DNA of 16,691 bases, from positions 1 through 16,691 of the forward strand of contig CAZYOB010000020.1 of the NCBI GenBank assembly GCA_964648275.1. Reading direction: 5' to 3'. The DNA comes from CAIQPO01 sp964648275. Its GTDB lineage: Bacteria > Patescibacteriota > Microgenomatia > UBA1400 > MFAQ01. The translations under genes were made by a program, and so were the position numbers. The notes under the pieces were generated by a model. That model worked only from the letters and a program-made list of their open reading frames with translations, was not told the origin of the DNA and did no database searches. Below, one piece after another: positions 1 through 6,128 of this stretch. Each line of letters starts with the position of its first letter. Position 1 is the stretch's first letter.

Positions 1-12
1 GGGGTCACAAAT

Positions 13-447
13 TTAGTTTGCTTGACCGCTTGGAGTGGCCATAAATCGACCAAGGGAGATTGATTGAGCTGTTATGGCACCGTTGGTGGTGTTTCCAAAT
101 ATCATTACTTCTGAGCCAACTTTTAAATCTTCCTTGGTGCCTTCTAATGTATTATTTATCTTTGTATCTTGGGATAGAAGAATAATTTTGTTACTGCCGT
201 CCGTACCTTGGACGGTAATACTAGTACTGTCCATGCTGATAATTTTTCCGTTTACGGGTGCACCATTCCGGACGTTGACATTTCTTATGCCTGTACCATT
301 TTGAGCTGGAGTTCCGATTCCTTGACGATTTAACATATCCTGTGGAAAGATTACCTTTTGAGATTTTTGATATAAAGTTCCAGCGAAAAAGCCGGAAGAA
401 AGGGCTAAGGCGCCAACGATAACTAAAAGAAGAATATTGTTTTTCAT
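13..447 (-). CDS. DUF5666-like envelope protein with N-terminal membrane anchor
   Basis: A 144-residue protein with a short basic start and a hydrophobic stretch at about residues 5-25, read as an uncleaved anchor or signal peptide. Residues 60-135 form a small beta-rich domain of DUF5666 type: VNGKI, SITVQGTDG, a 'QDTKI' strand, LKVGSEVMIFG, and a closing AITAQSIS strand. Family knowledge places such domains outside the membrane with no proven activity. It is the last gene in view of the regulator-kinase-exporter operon, 39 nt after the permease stop, and has its own predicted operator and -10 box. I infer an accessory of the exporter or a product of the same stress response. The downstream end of the operon lies beyond the window. 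Confidence 0.75.
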   Translation of the reverse strand: MKNNILLLVIVGALALSSGFFAGTLYQKSQKVIFPQDMLNRQGIGTPAQNGTGIRNVNVRNGAPVNGKIISMDSTSITVQGTDGSNKIILLSQDTKINNTLEGTKEDLKVGSEVMIFGNTTNGAITAQSISLGRFMATPSGQAN

Positions 448-454
448 TTGTATG

Positions 455-486
455 TTTATATATTGATAAACTGAATATTGGCTTAA
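455..486 (-). promoter_or_regulatory. Tandem 11-bp operator and -10 box before the DUF5666-like gene
   Basis: On the minus strand the box TTAAGCC (486 to 480), linker AATA and box TTCAGTT (475 to 469) form a direct repeat of 11-bp period. After 8 nt comes TATAAA (460 to 455), then 7 nt to the ATG. The distal box starts right after the permease stop codon. The arrangement matches the sites at 3783-3814 and 5504-5533. The distal box here is the weakest copy (TTAAG instead of TTCAG). Confidence 0.5.
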
Positions 487-1707
487 TTATTCATACCTTA
501 AGGCCTCGATTGGTTGAAGGTTGGCAGCACGTCTTGCCGGATACCAACCAAATATAATACCGATGGCTGCAGAAACAACAAAAGCAAGAATGATGGAGAC
601 TGGTGAAATGTAAAAAGTGGACGAATTTATCTTGGAGTAAATAAACGAAGCAAAAATTCCTAAGATGATACCTAAAATACCGCCGATGAAAGTGAGAATT
701 ACAGACTCGGTAAGGAATTGAGTGATGATGGTTTTTTTCTTAGCGCCTAAAGCTTTTCTGAGGCCAATTTCGCGGGTTCTTTCGGTAACAGTAACCAACA
801 TAATGTTCATAATGCCAATACCTCCAACAAGGAGAGAAATAGCAGCAATACCGGTCAAAAGAGAGGTAAATGTGCCAGTAACTGATGAAGCGGTGCTTAA
901 AATATCGTCTTGGGACATGATGGTGAAGTCGGCTTTGGTTGGGTCGGTAAGATTGTGCTGGTCCAGTAAGAGATAGCCTATTTCGATTCTAGCCTCATCC
1001 ATTACCTCGGCACTTTTTGCTTCGATGGCAATTGAGGAAAGATATTTTGCTCCAAAAAGGAGTTTTTGAGCGGTAGTTAAGGGCACATAAATGCGATCGT
1101 CTTGGCTACCCATGCCAGTACCACCTTTCGAGTCGGTTATGCCAATAATGGTGATGTTTTGTGATCCAATTCTTATCGACTGACCGATTGGATTGACATA
1201 TTCTCCGAACAGATCGGTTGCCGTGGTTGGACCGAGAACGGCAACTCGGGCTGTTGAAGTGACATCTTTATCGGAAATAAAAGAGCCACTTGATAAAGAA
1301 ACGTTGTGAACCACCATGTAGGCTGAGGTGGCACCAATAATTGAAGTGTTGGTGTTGTTTTTGCCGGTAACCACTTGTAATCGCCCGGTGTATTCCGGTG
1401 AAACTGTTTTGACGGTAGTGATTTTTGTTGATGTTTTGATGGCTGTTGCATCGGCGTTTGTAAGTGTAGTTCCCGCACCTGCAGTTCGTACCATGCCGGA
1501 ATTTCCACGCACGGGTGAAATGGTTAATAAATTTGAACCGAGTGATTGAATCTGAGAAGTAATTGATTGTTGACTTGACTGCCCGAGGGAAACGAGAGCA
1601 ATGACCGAACCGATGCCAATTACAATACCGAGAATGGCAAGGCCTGTGCGCATTTTATTGAGCTTTAGAGTGCCGAAACTTTCTGATATTTGTTCTGTAA
1701 GTTGCAT
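487..1707 (-). CDS. MacB-like ABC transporter permease (FtsX family)
   Basis: A 406-residue permease. The N-terminus (residues 8-45: SFGTLKLNKMRTGLAILGI) is the typical MacB amphipathic helix plus first membrane helix. Residues about 46-275 form the periplasmic-core-type extracytoplasmic domain (QIQSLGSNLLTISP near its start). Three more helices follow at about 283-308, 335-360 and 370-390, with the cytoplasmic coupling motif ERTREIGLRKALGAKK between the first two and the usual WYPARRAANLQPIEALRYE tail. Length and topology are normal for the family. It should pair with the ATPase 1 nt upstream and the fusion protein to make a tripartite, mechanotransmission-type exporter. In a cell with one membrane no TolC is needed. 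The substrate cannot be told from sequence. Confidence 0.92.
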   Translation of the reverse strand: MQLTEQISESFGTLKLNKMRTGLAILGIVIGIGSVIALVSLGQSSQQSITSQIQSLGSNLLTISPVRGNSGMVRTAGAGTTLTNADATAIKTSTKITTVKTVSPEYTGRLQVVTGKNNTNTSIIGATSAYMVVHNVSLSSGSFISDKDVTSTARVAVLGPTTATDLFGEYVNPIGQSIRIGSQNITIIGITDSKGGTGMGSQDDRIYVPLTTAQKLLFGAKYLSSIAIEAKSAEVMDEARIEIGYLLLDQHNLTDPTKADFTIMSQDDILSTASSVTGTFTSLLTGIAAISLLVGGIGIMNIMLVTVTERTREIGLRKALGAKKKTIITQFLTESVILTFIGGILGIILGIFASFIYSKINSSTFYISPVSIILAFVVSAAIGIIFGWYPARRAANLQPIEALRYE

Positions 1708-1708
1708 A

Positions 1709-2419
1709 TTATTTTTTATGTCGAGCTTGTTTGTGATTTTCGGTATCGCTAACGATTTTGCCGTCTTTTATGAGGATAATTCTTTTGGCATGTTCGGCAA
1801 TGTCTAATTCATGGGTAATCATGACGATGGTGTGACCTTTGTCGTTTAGATCTTGAAAAATGTCCATAATCTCTTCGGCTTGAACCGAGGCTATGTTTCC
1901 GGTAGGTTCGTCGGCAAGTATAAGCGCTGGGTCCATAACTAACGACCTGGCTATGGCAACACGCTGTTGTTGGCCGCCTGAAATTTGATTACTGGTGTGA
2001 AACATGCGATCCGAAAGACCGACCATAGTTAGCAGTTTTTTGGCTTTTTCTTCCCTCTTTTCTTTGGGTATACCTCCATAAGCCATGGGCAACATTACAT
2101 TTTTTAAACAAGTGGTTCGGGGCAAGAGATTGAAGGCTTGAAAAATGAAACCAATTTTCCTGTTTCTGATATCACTTAATTCATCATCGTTTAGCTTCTC
2201 AACACTTTCTCCGTCGAGAGTGTAAATTCCTTTTGTTGGTTTGTCGAGCGCACCAAGAATATGCATGAGTGTTGATTTACCTGAACCAGAAGGACCCATA
2301 ATGGCAACAAACTCACCTCTATCTATTTTGAAGGTGACATCGTCAAGCGCTATTGTCTCCAAAACATCGGTTTTGTAAATCTTGGAAAGGTTTGTTACCT
2401 CGATAATAGTATTGGTCAT
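1709..2419 (-). CDS. MacB/LolD-type ABC transporter ATP-binding protein
   Basis: A 236-residue nucleotide-binding subunit of the FtsE/LolD/MacB class. Visible motifs: Walker A GPSGSGKST (42-50), Q-loop Gln94 in FIFQAFNLLP, signature ISGGQQQRVAIARSL (146-160), Walker B ALILADE (165-171) and H-loop His203 in MITHE. The D-loop is unusual: the family normally has GNLDS, but this protein reads GNIAS (175-178), so the conserved Asp is Ala. It lies 3 nt after the fusion protein stop and 1 nt before the permease ATG, which supports co-translation. A weak AGGA lies 9 nt before the start. It energises the permease. Confidence 0.93.
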   Translation of the reverse strand: MTNTIIEVTNLSKIYKTDVLETIALDDVTFKIDRGEFVAIMGPSGSGKSTLMHILGALDKPTKGIYTLDGESVEKLNDDELSDIRNRKIGFIFQAFNLLPRTTCLKNVMLPMAYGGIPKEKREEKAKKLLTMVGLSDRMFHTSNQISGGQQQRVAIARSLVMDPALILADEPTGNIASVQAEEIMDIFQDLNDKGHTIVMITHELDIAEHAKRIILIKDGKIVSDTENHKQARHKK

Positions 2420-2422
2420 ATT

Positions 2423-3775
2423 TTAAAATCCTGGTGCTCCAGGCATACCACCACTTCGACTGTTGCCGGTAAAGAGGGTGCTCCCTGAAGAGTTTTTGGA
2501 GGTGGTTGACTTTGTCTGGGTTGATGATGTGGACGTAACTATGACATCTCCCTCCGAAAGACCGGAGACTATCTCAGTTTGGAAATCGTTTGAAGATCCT
2601 GACTCGATTGCGACATTTGTTATCTTGCCATCCTTTTGGACTTGGATGAAAGAACCGTCTGTCGATGTTTGAATCGCACTGGAAGTTACTAGTAAAACAT
2701 CGGTTTTGGTAAAAGTAATAATAGTGGCACTAACCGCCATGTTGGTATAGATATCGATAGTAGTCTTGTCAAGAAGAATCGTGGCTGAGTAGGCGGTAAC
2801 TCCCGAACTAACACTACCACTAGTGTTAACGGCAAGAACCATACCGGTGAAACTGCTGTCGGGAAAAGCGTCTAAAGTTAGGGTTACTTTTTGACCGGAT
2901 TTTACGGTGGTTACATCAACCTCAGTTAATGAAACTGTAGCTTGGTACTGACCTTCAGGATTTTTGATAGCACCAATTTTTTGGGAATTAACAGAGACGG
3001 AGTTGCTGGTGCTATCGGTACCGGAACTAACGGTAATCGAAGACGTTTGGGTGTTGCCGATGGAGACTCCTGGGGCCAAGGCAAGATTATCCAAGATCCC
3101 TGAAGCAGGAGCATAAACAGTACTGCTTACTTGTTGGTAACTACGATAGGCAGCACTGGCTTTTACTTGGGTGAGTGAGATGTTGGCGTTTGAGATGGAA
3201 CTATTGGAGATGGCTGCGTCATACCCGGCAATGGCTTCTTCATATTGTTTATCGACAATCAGAAGCTCTGTATCTGTGTAAGGATTGTGAGTAGTAGGAT
3301 TCCATCCACCAGAGTGGGCATCTCTTTTGGCTGTTTCGGCGTTTTTGAGATCATCTTTTTTTAGTAGAATATTGATGACGTCAGTTTCTTTTTGTGTCTT
3401 GGCGGTTTTGACATTGACTAGAGCTTCTTGATAGTTGTTCCAGGCAGTTGTTTGAGTTTCCCGTCCTAAATCATCAAGAGTTATTTCGGCCAGTTTTTGG
3501 TTCTTGGTGACCGTGTCACCATTTTTTACATACACCTTACGTACAGTTCCGGTTGATCCAGTGGTAATGTAGGTAGTGTCTCCTGAGGTAATGGTGCCTG
3601 AGGCCGAGATGCTGGTCATTAATGTTCCTTTGGCTACTGTTTCGGTGAGATAGGTAACTTTGGATGAGTTTCCAAAAAACTTTATTCCGAGAATAATACC
3701 GAGCCCTAGAAGAAGACAGGGTATTGCGATTTTGGCCGCGAGAGGGAGGCTTGCGAATTTATTTTTTACGTTCAT
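2423..3775 (-). CDS. HlyD/MacA-like membrane fusion protein of the exporter
   Basis: A 450-residue periplasmic-adaptor-type protein. A membrane helix at about residues 13-33 is followed by a first biotinyl-lipoyl half (GTVRKVYVKNGDTVTKNQKL, 76-95), a helical hairpin at about 103-215, a second lipoyl half (VYAPASGILDNLALAPGV, about 219-236) and beta-barrel and membrane-proximal domains up to about 415. The C-terminal 30 residues are a Ser/Gly/Thr-rich tail ending GGMPGAPGF, common in Gram-positive-type MacA relatives and probably disordered. It is the first exporter gene, 30 nt after the kinase stop, with a predicted operator and -10 box in that gap. It links permease output to the outside, with no TolC partner seen here. 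Confidence 0.9.
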   Translation of the reverse strand: MNVKNKFASLPLAAKIAIPCLLLGLGIILGIKFFGNSSKVTYLTETVAKGTLMTSISASGTITSGDTTYITTGSTGTVRKVYVKNGDTVTKNQKLAEITLDDLGRETQTTAWNNYQEALVNVKTAKTQKETDVINILLKKDDLKNAETAKRDAHSGGWNPTTHNPYTDTELLIVDKQYEEAIAGYDAAISNSSISNANISLTQVKASAAYRSYQQVSSTVYAPASGILDNLALAPGVSIGNTQTSSITVSSGTDSTSNSVSVNSQKIGAIKNPEGQYQATVSLTEVDVTTVKSGQKVTLTLDAFPDSSFTGMVLAVNTSGSVSSGVTAYSATILLDKTTIDIYTNMAVSATIITFTKTDVLLVTSSAIQTSTDGSFIQVQKDGKITNVAIESGSSNDFQTEIVSGLSEGDVIVTSTSSTQTKSTTSKNSSGSTLFTGNSRSGGMPGAPGF

Positions 3776-3782
3776 ATCTGCG

Positions 3783-3814
3783 AGTTTAGGGAGTAAAACT
3801 GAATACTAGCTGAA
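3783..3814 (-). promoter_or_regulatory. Tandem 11-bp operator and -10-like box before the fusion protein gene
   Basis: On the minus strand the box TTCAGCT (3814 to 3808), linker AGTA and box TTCAGTT (3803 to 3797) repeat with an 11-bp period. Eight nt later is TAAACT (3788 to 3783), a 4-of-6 match to TATAAT, then 7 nt to the ATG. The distal box is also the last codons of the kinase gene (TTC AGC then the TAG stop), so part of the match could come from coding sequence. The spacing is identical to the site at 455-486. Confidence 0.5.
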
Positions 3815-4819
3815 GATTTGAGGGAGGGTGACTGGGAAAGTACTTCCCTTTCCCGGGCGACTTTCAACCTTGATACTGCCGTGATGATTTTCGACGATCA
3901 TCTTGGCGATGGATAGACCAAGACCGAAGCCGGGGATTATACTTCCGGTACGAGAAGCATCGGCACGATAAAAACGATCAAAGATAAAGGGTAAGTCTTT
4001 TTTGCCTATGCCTTGACCATGGTCGGTAACGGAGATGGTGATCTTTTTACCGGATTTGATGGTTTTTACTTGAATGATTTTGCCTGATGGACTGTACTTG
4101 ATGGCATTGTCTAACAAAATAGCCAGAAGACTATGCAGTTTTTCTTGATCACCTTTTATCTTGCAGTTTTGAATTTTCTTTTTGATGATCACTCCCTTGT
4201 GTTCGGCTTGTGGTTTTATTTTTTCGATTGAGGAGTTGATTAGCTTGGAAAGGGAAATATCTTCGAGATTGAGATTATTTTTTTGCTCTTTATTTTTGGA
4301 AAGCTTGATAAGCGAGTCGGATAAATTTTGAAGTCTGTTTACGTCTTTGATATTTTCTTTGATAAGCTTTTTAGCATCATCAAGACTTAACTGTTTATCC
4401 ATTAGGGCTACTTCCATGGCGGACTTTAGAGAAGTGAGGGGAGTACGAAGTTCGTGAGATGAGTCGGATATAAATCTATCTTGTTCATCAAGGGCTTCTT
4501 TGATTGGCTTAAGTGTTTTGCCGGCTAAAAAATACCCAAAGCCCCCGGAAAAGACAATGATAATTCCGTTTAACATCATTAGGTTGATGAGAATTCTTTT
4601 TTCCGTTTCGGCAATTAAATCCGGATCAATGATTGGCGGTTTGGGGGGTAGAAATATTTCCGGAGGGAACTGTCTTTCAATTCGCATTCTTTGAGCTTTG
4701 GCGAAACGATTGACTTCAGACCTCTGGATTCTAAAAATGACACCACTTAGGGTAAAACAAACAATTGTAATGATAAGTAGGTACCATGCAGTGAGTTTTA
4801 TTCTGGCTTTTTGGAACAT
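3806..4819 (-). CDS. Sensor histidine kinase (two membrane helices)
   Basis: The chosen start gives 337 residues and follows the regulator stop by 1 nt. An in-frame ATG at 4966 would add 49 residues lying entirely inside the regulator gene in another frame, so it is rejected. Helices at about 9-29 and 78-100 bracket a short, proline-rich extracytoplasmic loop of about 48 residues. There is no clear HAMP domain. The HisKA phosphoacceptor is His122 in SHELRTP. The HATPase_c boxes are all present: N box LLDNAIKYSP (235-244), D box DHGQGIG (266-272), F box around FIFDRFYRAD, and G box GFGLGLSIAK (297-306). It should phosphorylate the regulator encoded just upstream. The small loop suggests sensing in or near the membrane. 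Confidence 0.92.
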   Translation of the reverse strand: MFQKARIKLTAWYLLIITIVCFTLSGVIFRIQRSEVNRFAKAQRMRIERQFPPEIFLPPKPPIIDPDLIAETEKRILINLMMLNGIIIVFSGGFGYFLAGKTLKPIKEALDEQDRFISDSSHELRTPLTSLKSAMEVALMDKQLSLDDAKKLIKENIKDVNRLQNLSDSLIKLSKNKEQKNNLNLEDISLSKLINSSIEKIKPQAEHKGVIIKKKIQNCKIKGDQEKLHSLLAILLDNAIKYSPSGKIIQVKTIKSGKKITISVTDHGQGIGKKDLPFIFDRFYRADASRTGSIIPGFGLGLSIAKMIVENHHGSIKVESRPGKGSTFPVTLPQIFS

Positions 4820-4820
4820 G

Positions 4821-5495
4821 TTAGTTTTCAATTTTATATCCAAAACCCCTAACAGTTTTAATAAGGATTTTTTTATTTTTAAATGGTGTTTCAATTTTTT
4901 GTCTGAGCTTTCGGATAAAAACTTCGATCGTATTGGGAAGAATGTCGTCGTCATAGTTCCAGACATGGCTGGTGATTTGGTCTTTGGAAATAATTTTTCC
5001 GGCCTGGCGCATCAAGTACTCAAGAAGTGAGTATTCTTTGCCAGATAAATTAATTGGGGTATTGCCTCTTTTTACTTGGAAGCTGATTGTGTCTAGAACT
5101 AGATCCCCAACTTTTAATACGGGATTGTGGCCACCCGAAGAGCGGCGAGTGAGTGCTCTGACTCTGGCAAGAAGTTCTTCAAAGGAAAATGGTTTTGTTA
5201 GATAGTCATCTGCACCAGAGTCAAGTCCGGTGATTTTGTCTTCCAACTGGCTTTTGGCCGTAAGTATAAGGATGGGGGTGTGAATATTGAGTTCGCGAAG
5301 TTTTTTACAGATGGTAATTCCGTCTAACCCTGGAAGCAAAAGGTCTAAAATCAGACAGTCATAATCTTCTGTCGAGGCTAAATCAAAACCATCCCGACCA
5401 TCAAAAGCGAGGTCAACGGCGAACTTTTCCAGCTCAAGACCTTTCTTAATAGAAGTACCGATACGGTGTTCATCTTCTACGACTAAAATTCTCAT
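4821..5495 (-). CDS. OmpR/PhoB-family response regulator
   Basis: A 224-residue regulator. The receiver domain (1-115) has the acidic pocket EDE (7-9), phosphoacceptor Asp51 in LILDLLLPG, Thr79 in ILTAK and Lys101 in LTKPFSFEELLARV. A winged-helix DNA-binding domain of OmpR type fills about 127-222 (LSGKEYSLLEYLMRQAG, then TIEVFIRKLRQKIE and VRGFGYKIEN). It is the first gene of the six-gene operon. Two 11-bp direct repeats and a TATAAT lie just upstream, so autoregulation is likely. The ATG is only 8 nt after the TATAAT, which predicts a nearly leaderless mRNA. Function assignment is firm; target genes are inferred from the repeats. Confidence 0.95.
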   Translation of the reverse strand: MRILVVEDEHRIGTSIKKGLELEKFAVDLAFDGRDGFDLASTEDYDCLILDLLLPGLDGITICKKLRELNIHTPILILTAKSQLEDKITGLDSGADDYLTKPFSFEELLARVRALTRRSSGGHNPVLKVGDLVLDTISFQVKRGNTPINLSGKEYSLLEYLMRQAGKIISKDQITSHVWNYDDDILPNTIEVFIRKLRQKIETPFKNKKILIKTVRGFGYKIEN

Positions 5496-5620
5496 GTGGC
5501 TAGATTATACTGATTTGCTGAATTTTTGCTGAATTTTTTGAATAATGGTATTGGATTAGGCAGAAATTGGGTTCGAACCTCGCGATAAAAATCGTTGGGT
5601 TTTCTATTTTGCCACCCCAT
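5492..5620 (-). CDS. Possible 42-residue leader ORF overlapping the regulator start
   Basis: This reading frame starts at an ATG preceded, after 6 nt, by AGGA, and ends in a TGA that overlaps the regulator ATG as ATGA, the usual sign of translational coupling. The product would begin MGWQNRKPNDFY and resembles no family I know. Against it: the 11-bp repeats and the TATAAT of the regulator promoter lie inside it, an 11-bp period is not a codon multiple, and 42 open codons can occur by chance. I list it only as an alternative reading. Confidence 0.15.
   Translation of the reverse strand: MGWQNRKPNDFYREVRTQFLPNPIPLFKKFSKNSANQYNLAT
5504..5533 (-). promoter_or_regulatory. Tandem 11-bp operator and -10 box of the response regulator
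   Basis: On the minus strand TTCAGCA (5533 to 5527), linker AAAA and an identical TTCAGCA (5522 to 5516) form a perfect direct repeat with 7+4 structure. Six nt later is a consensus TATAAT (5509 to 5504), 8 nt before the ATG. The repeats occupy the place of a -35 element, and no good TTGACA is present. This is the geometry of PhoB/OmpR-type activated promoters. It suggests the regulator drives its own operon. Confidence 0.65.
5576..5608 (+). terminator. Orphan terminator-like hairpin
   Basis: The arms AACCTCGCGAT (5576-5586) and ATCGTTGGGTT (5591-5601) pair over 11 positions with one mismatch and G-T wobbles, around an AAAA loop, and are followed by TTCTATTT. It has the form of an intrinsic terminator on the plus strand, but no plus-strand gene ends before it. 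A perfect palindrome GGTTCGAACC (5570-5579) overlaps its left arm. It may end a small RNA or be a chance structure. Confidence 0.3.
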
Positions 5621-5706
5621 TGTTATTCCTGTAAATCGTATGCAAGTATGTGCGAAGAAAATGACTGCTCAAACCGATGGTGACACTATACTGACGAGTT
5701 TTCTAT

Positions 5707-5720
5707 TATGCCTAGGCATA
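5707..5720. repeat. 14-bp perfect palindrome
   Basis: TATGCCTAGGCATA is its own reverse complement. The half-site AGGCATA/TATGCCT also forms the inverted repeat at 9425-9440, in the opposite arrangement. A dimeric regulator site is possible but nothing else supports it. Confidence 0.45.
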
Positions 5721-5775
5721 TCCCTCTGTTAGAGAATAAATTAGAGATAAATGAGTTCGCCAACCTTTTTTGGTA

Positions 5776-5799
5776 TGCTATCCGATTTTTACGATAGCA
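5776..5799. repeat. Inverted repeat straddling the stop codon of the small membrane gene
   Basis: TGCTATC (5776-5782) and GATAGCA (5793-5799) form a 7-bp stem around a 10-nt loop, extendable by one pair with a bulge. On the minus strand the hairpin contains the stop codon of the 45-residue gene and is not followed by a U-run, so it is more likely an mRNA 3'-end stabiliser than a classical terminator. Confidence 0.4.
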
Positions 5800-5926
5800 C
5801 CCTTAAGACTATAAGAACCAGAACGACCACTAGTAATAGATGGATCAGATTACCTGCAAGGTGAAGGGAGAAGCCGCCCAACCAAGAAATAATTAGAATC
5901 ACGATTATAATATCGAGGATTCCCAT
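5789..5926 (-). CDS. Lmo0937/DUF5670-like small membrane protein, 45 residues
   Basis: Starting MGILDIIIVILIISWLGGFS, the protein has two hydrophobic segments, about residues 4-20 and 28-43, joined by HLAGN. The pattern (IVILII-WLGGF, then LIHLLLVVVLVLIVLRVL) closely matches my recall of the Lmo0937/DUF5670 family, which is usually 45-55 residues, has two helices and a conserved G-LIHLLLV motif. No biochemical role is established for the family; it is often seen near stress genes. The gene stands alone between the regulator operon and the divergent phosphorylase-like gene, with an extended -10 promoter about 43 nt before its ATG. No Shine-Dalgarno sequence is seen. It is shorter than most gene-finder cut-offs and easily missed. 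Confidence 0.72.
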   Translation of the reverse strand: MGILDIIIVILIISWLGGFSLHLAGNLIHLLLVVVLVLIVLRVLS

Positions 5927-5968
5927 GTTTATAAGTAATTGTTAATTGTCATTTATCTTACAGTTTCA

Positions 5969-5977
5969 AGTATAGCA
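5969..5977 (-). promoter_or_regulatory. Extended -10 promoter of the 45-residue gene
   Basis: The minus strand reads TGCTATACT, a TGn extension followed by TATACT (5 of 6 to TATAAT). No good -35 lies 16-18 nt upstream, as expected of extended -10 promoters. Predicted transcription starts near 5962, giving a leader of about 35 nt. Confidence 0.45.
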
Positions 5978-6057
5978 GATGTTATTTTTGATTTATAGCA
6001 ATCTATTTAAGCACCCTTTATTCTGTAAATTGTTTATGGGATTGTAATATTTCTCTC

Positions 6058-6085
6058 TTGAGTATTTATTCTTGCGGCATATAAT
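6058..6085 (+). promoter_or_regulatory. Sigma-70-type promoter of the phosphorylase-like gene
   Basis: TTGAGT (6058-6063), 16 bp, then a consensus TATAAT (6080-6085). Transcription would begin near 6092, leaving a leader of about 37 nt without a visible Shine-Dalgarno sequence before the ATG at 6129. It fires away from the small membrane gene on the other strand. Confidence 0.6.
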
Positions 6086-6128
6086 TCGCCTGAGATGTGG
6101 TCCTTATTATTTATTTTGAACTTATATT

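Noticed and set aside
2430..2443. CCTGG-TGCT-CCAGG hairpin followed on the minus strand by ATTTTAAAA, between adaptor and ATPase genes, as an attenuator.
   Set aside because: Only a 5-bp stem, lies in the last codons of the adaptor gene, and the T-run is four bases; the 3-nt gene spacing argues for plain read-through.
4820..4966. Longer histidine kinase start at 4966 (49 extra residues).
   Set aside because: The extension lies wholly in the regulator gene in another frame, is lysine-rich shadow sequence, and the ATG at 4819 gives a normal membrane-helix start 1 nt after the regulator stop.
5563..5590. tRNA T-arm-like sequence GGGTTCGAACC, possibly a tRNA or attachment-site remnant.
   Set aside because: On neither strand do flanking bases make a proper 5-bp T-stem, acceptor stem or other arms; the match comes from a 10-bp palindrome.
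5640..5732. Plus-strand 30-codon frame starting at an ATG near 5640.
   Set aside because: Too short, no ribosome-binding site, cysteine-rich end without a recognisable pattern, and it runs across the palindrome at 5707-5720.
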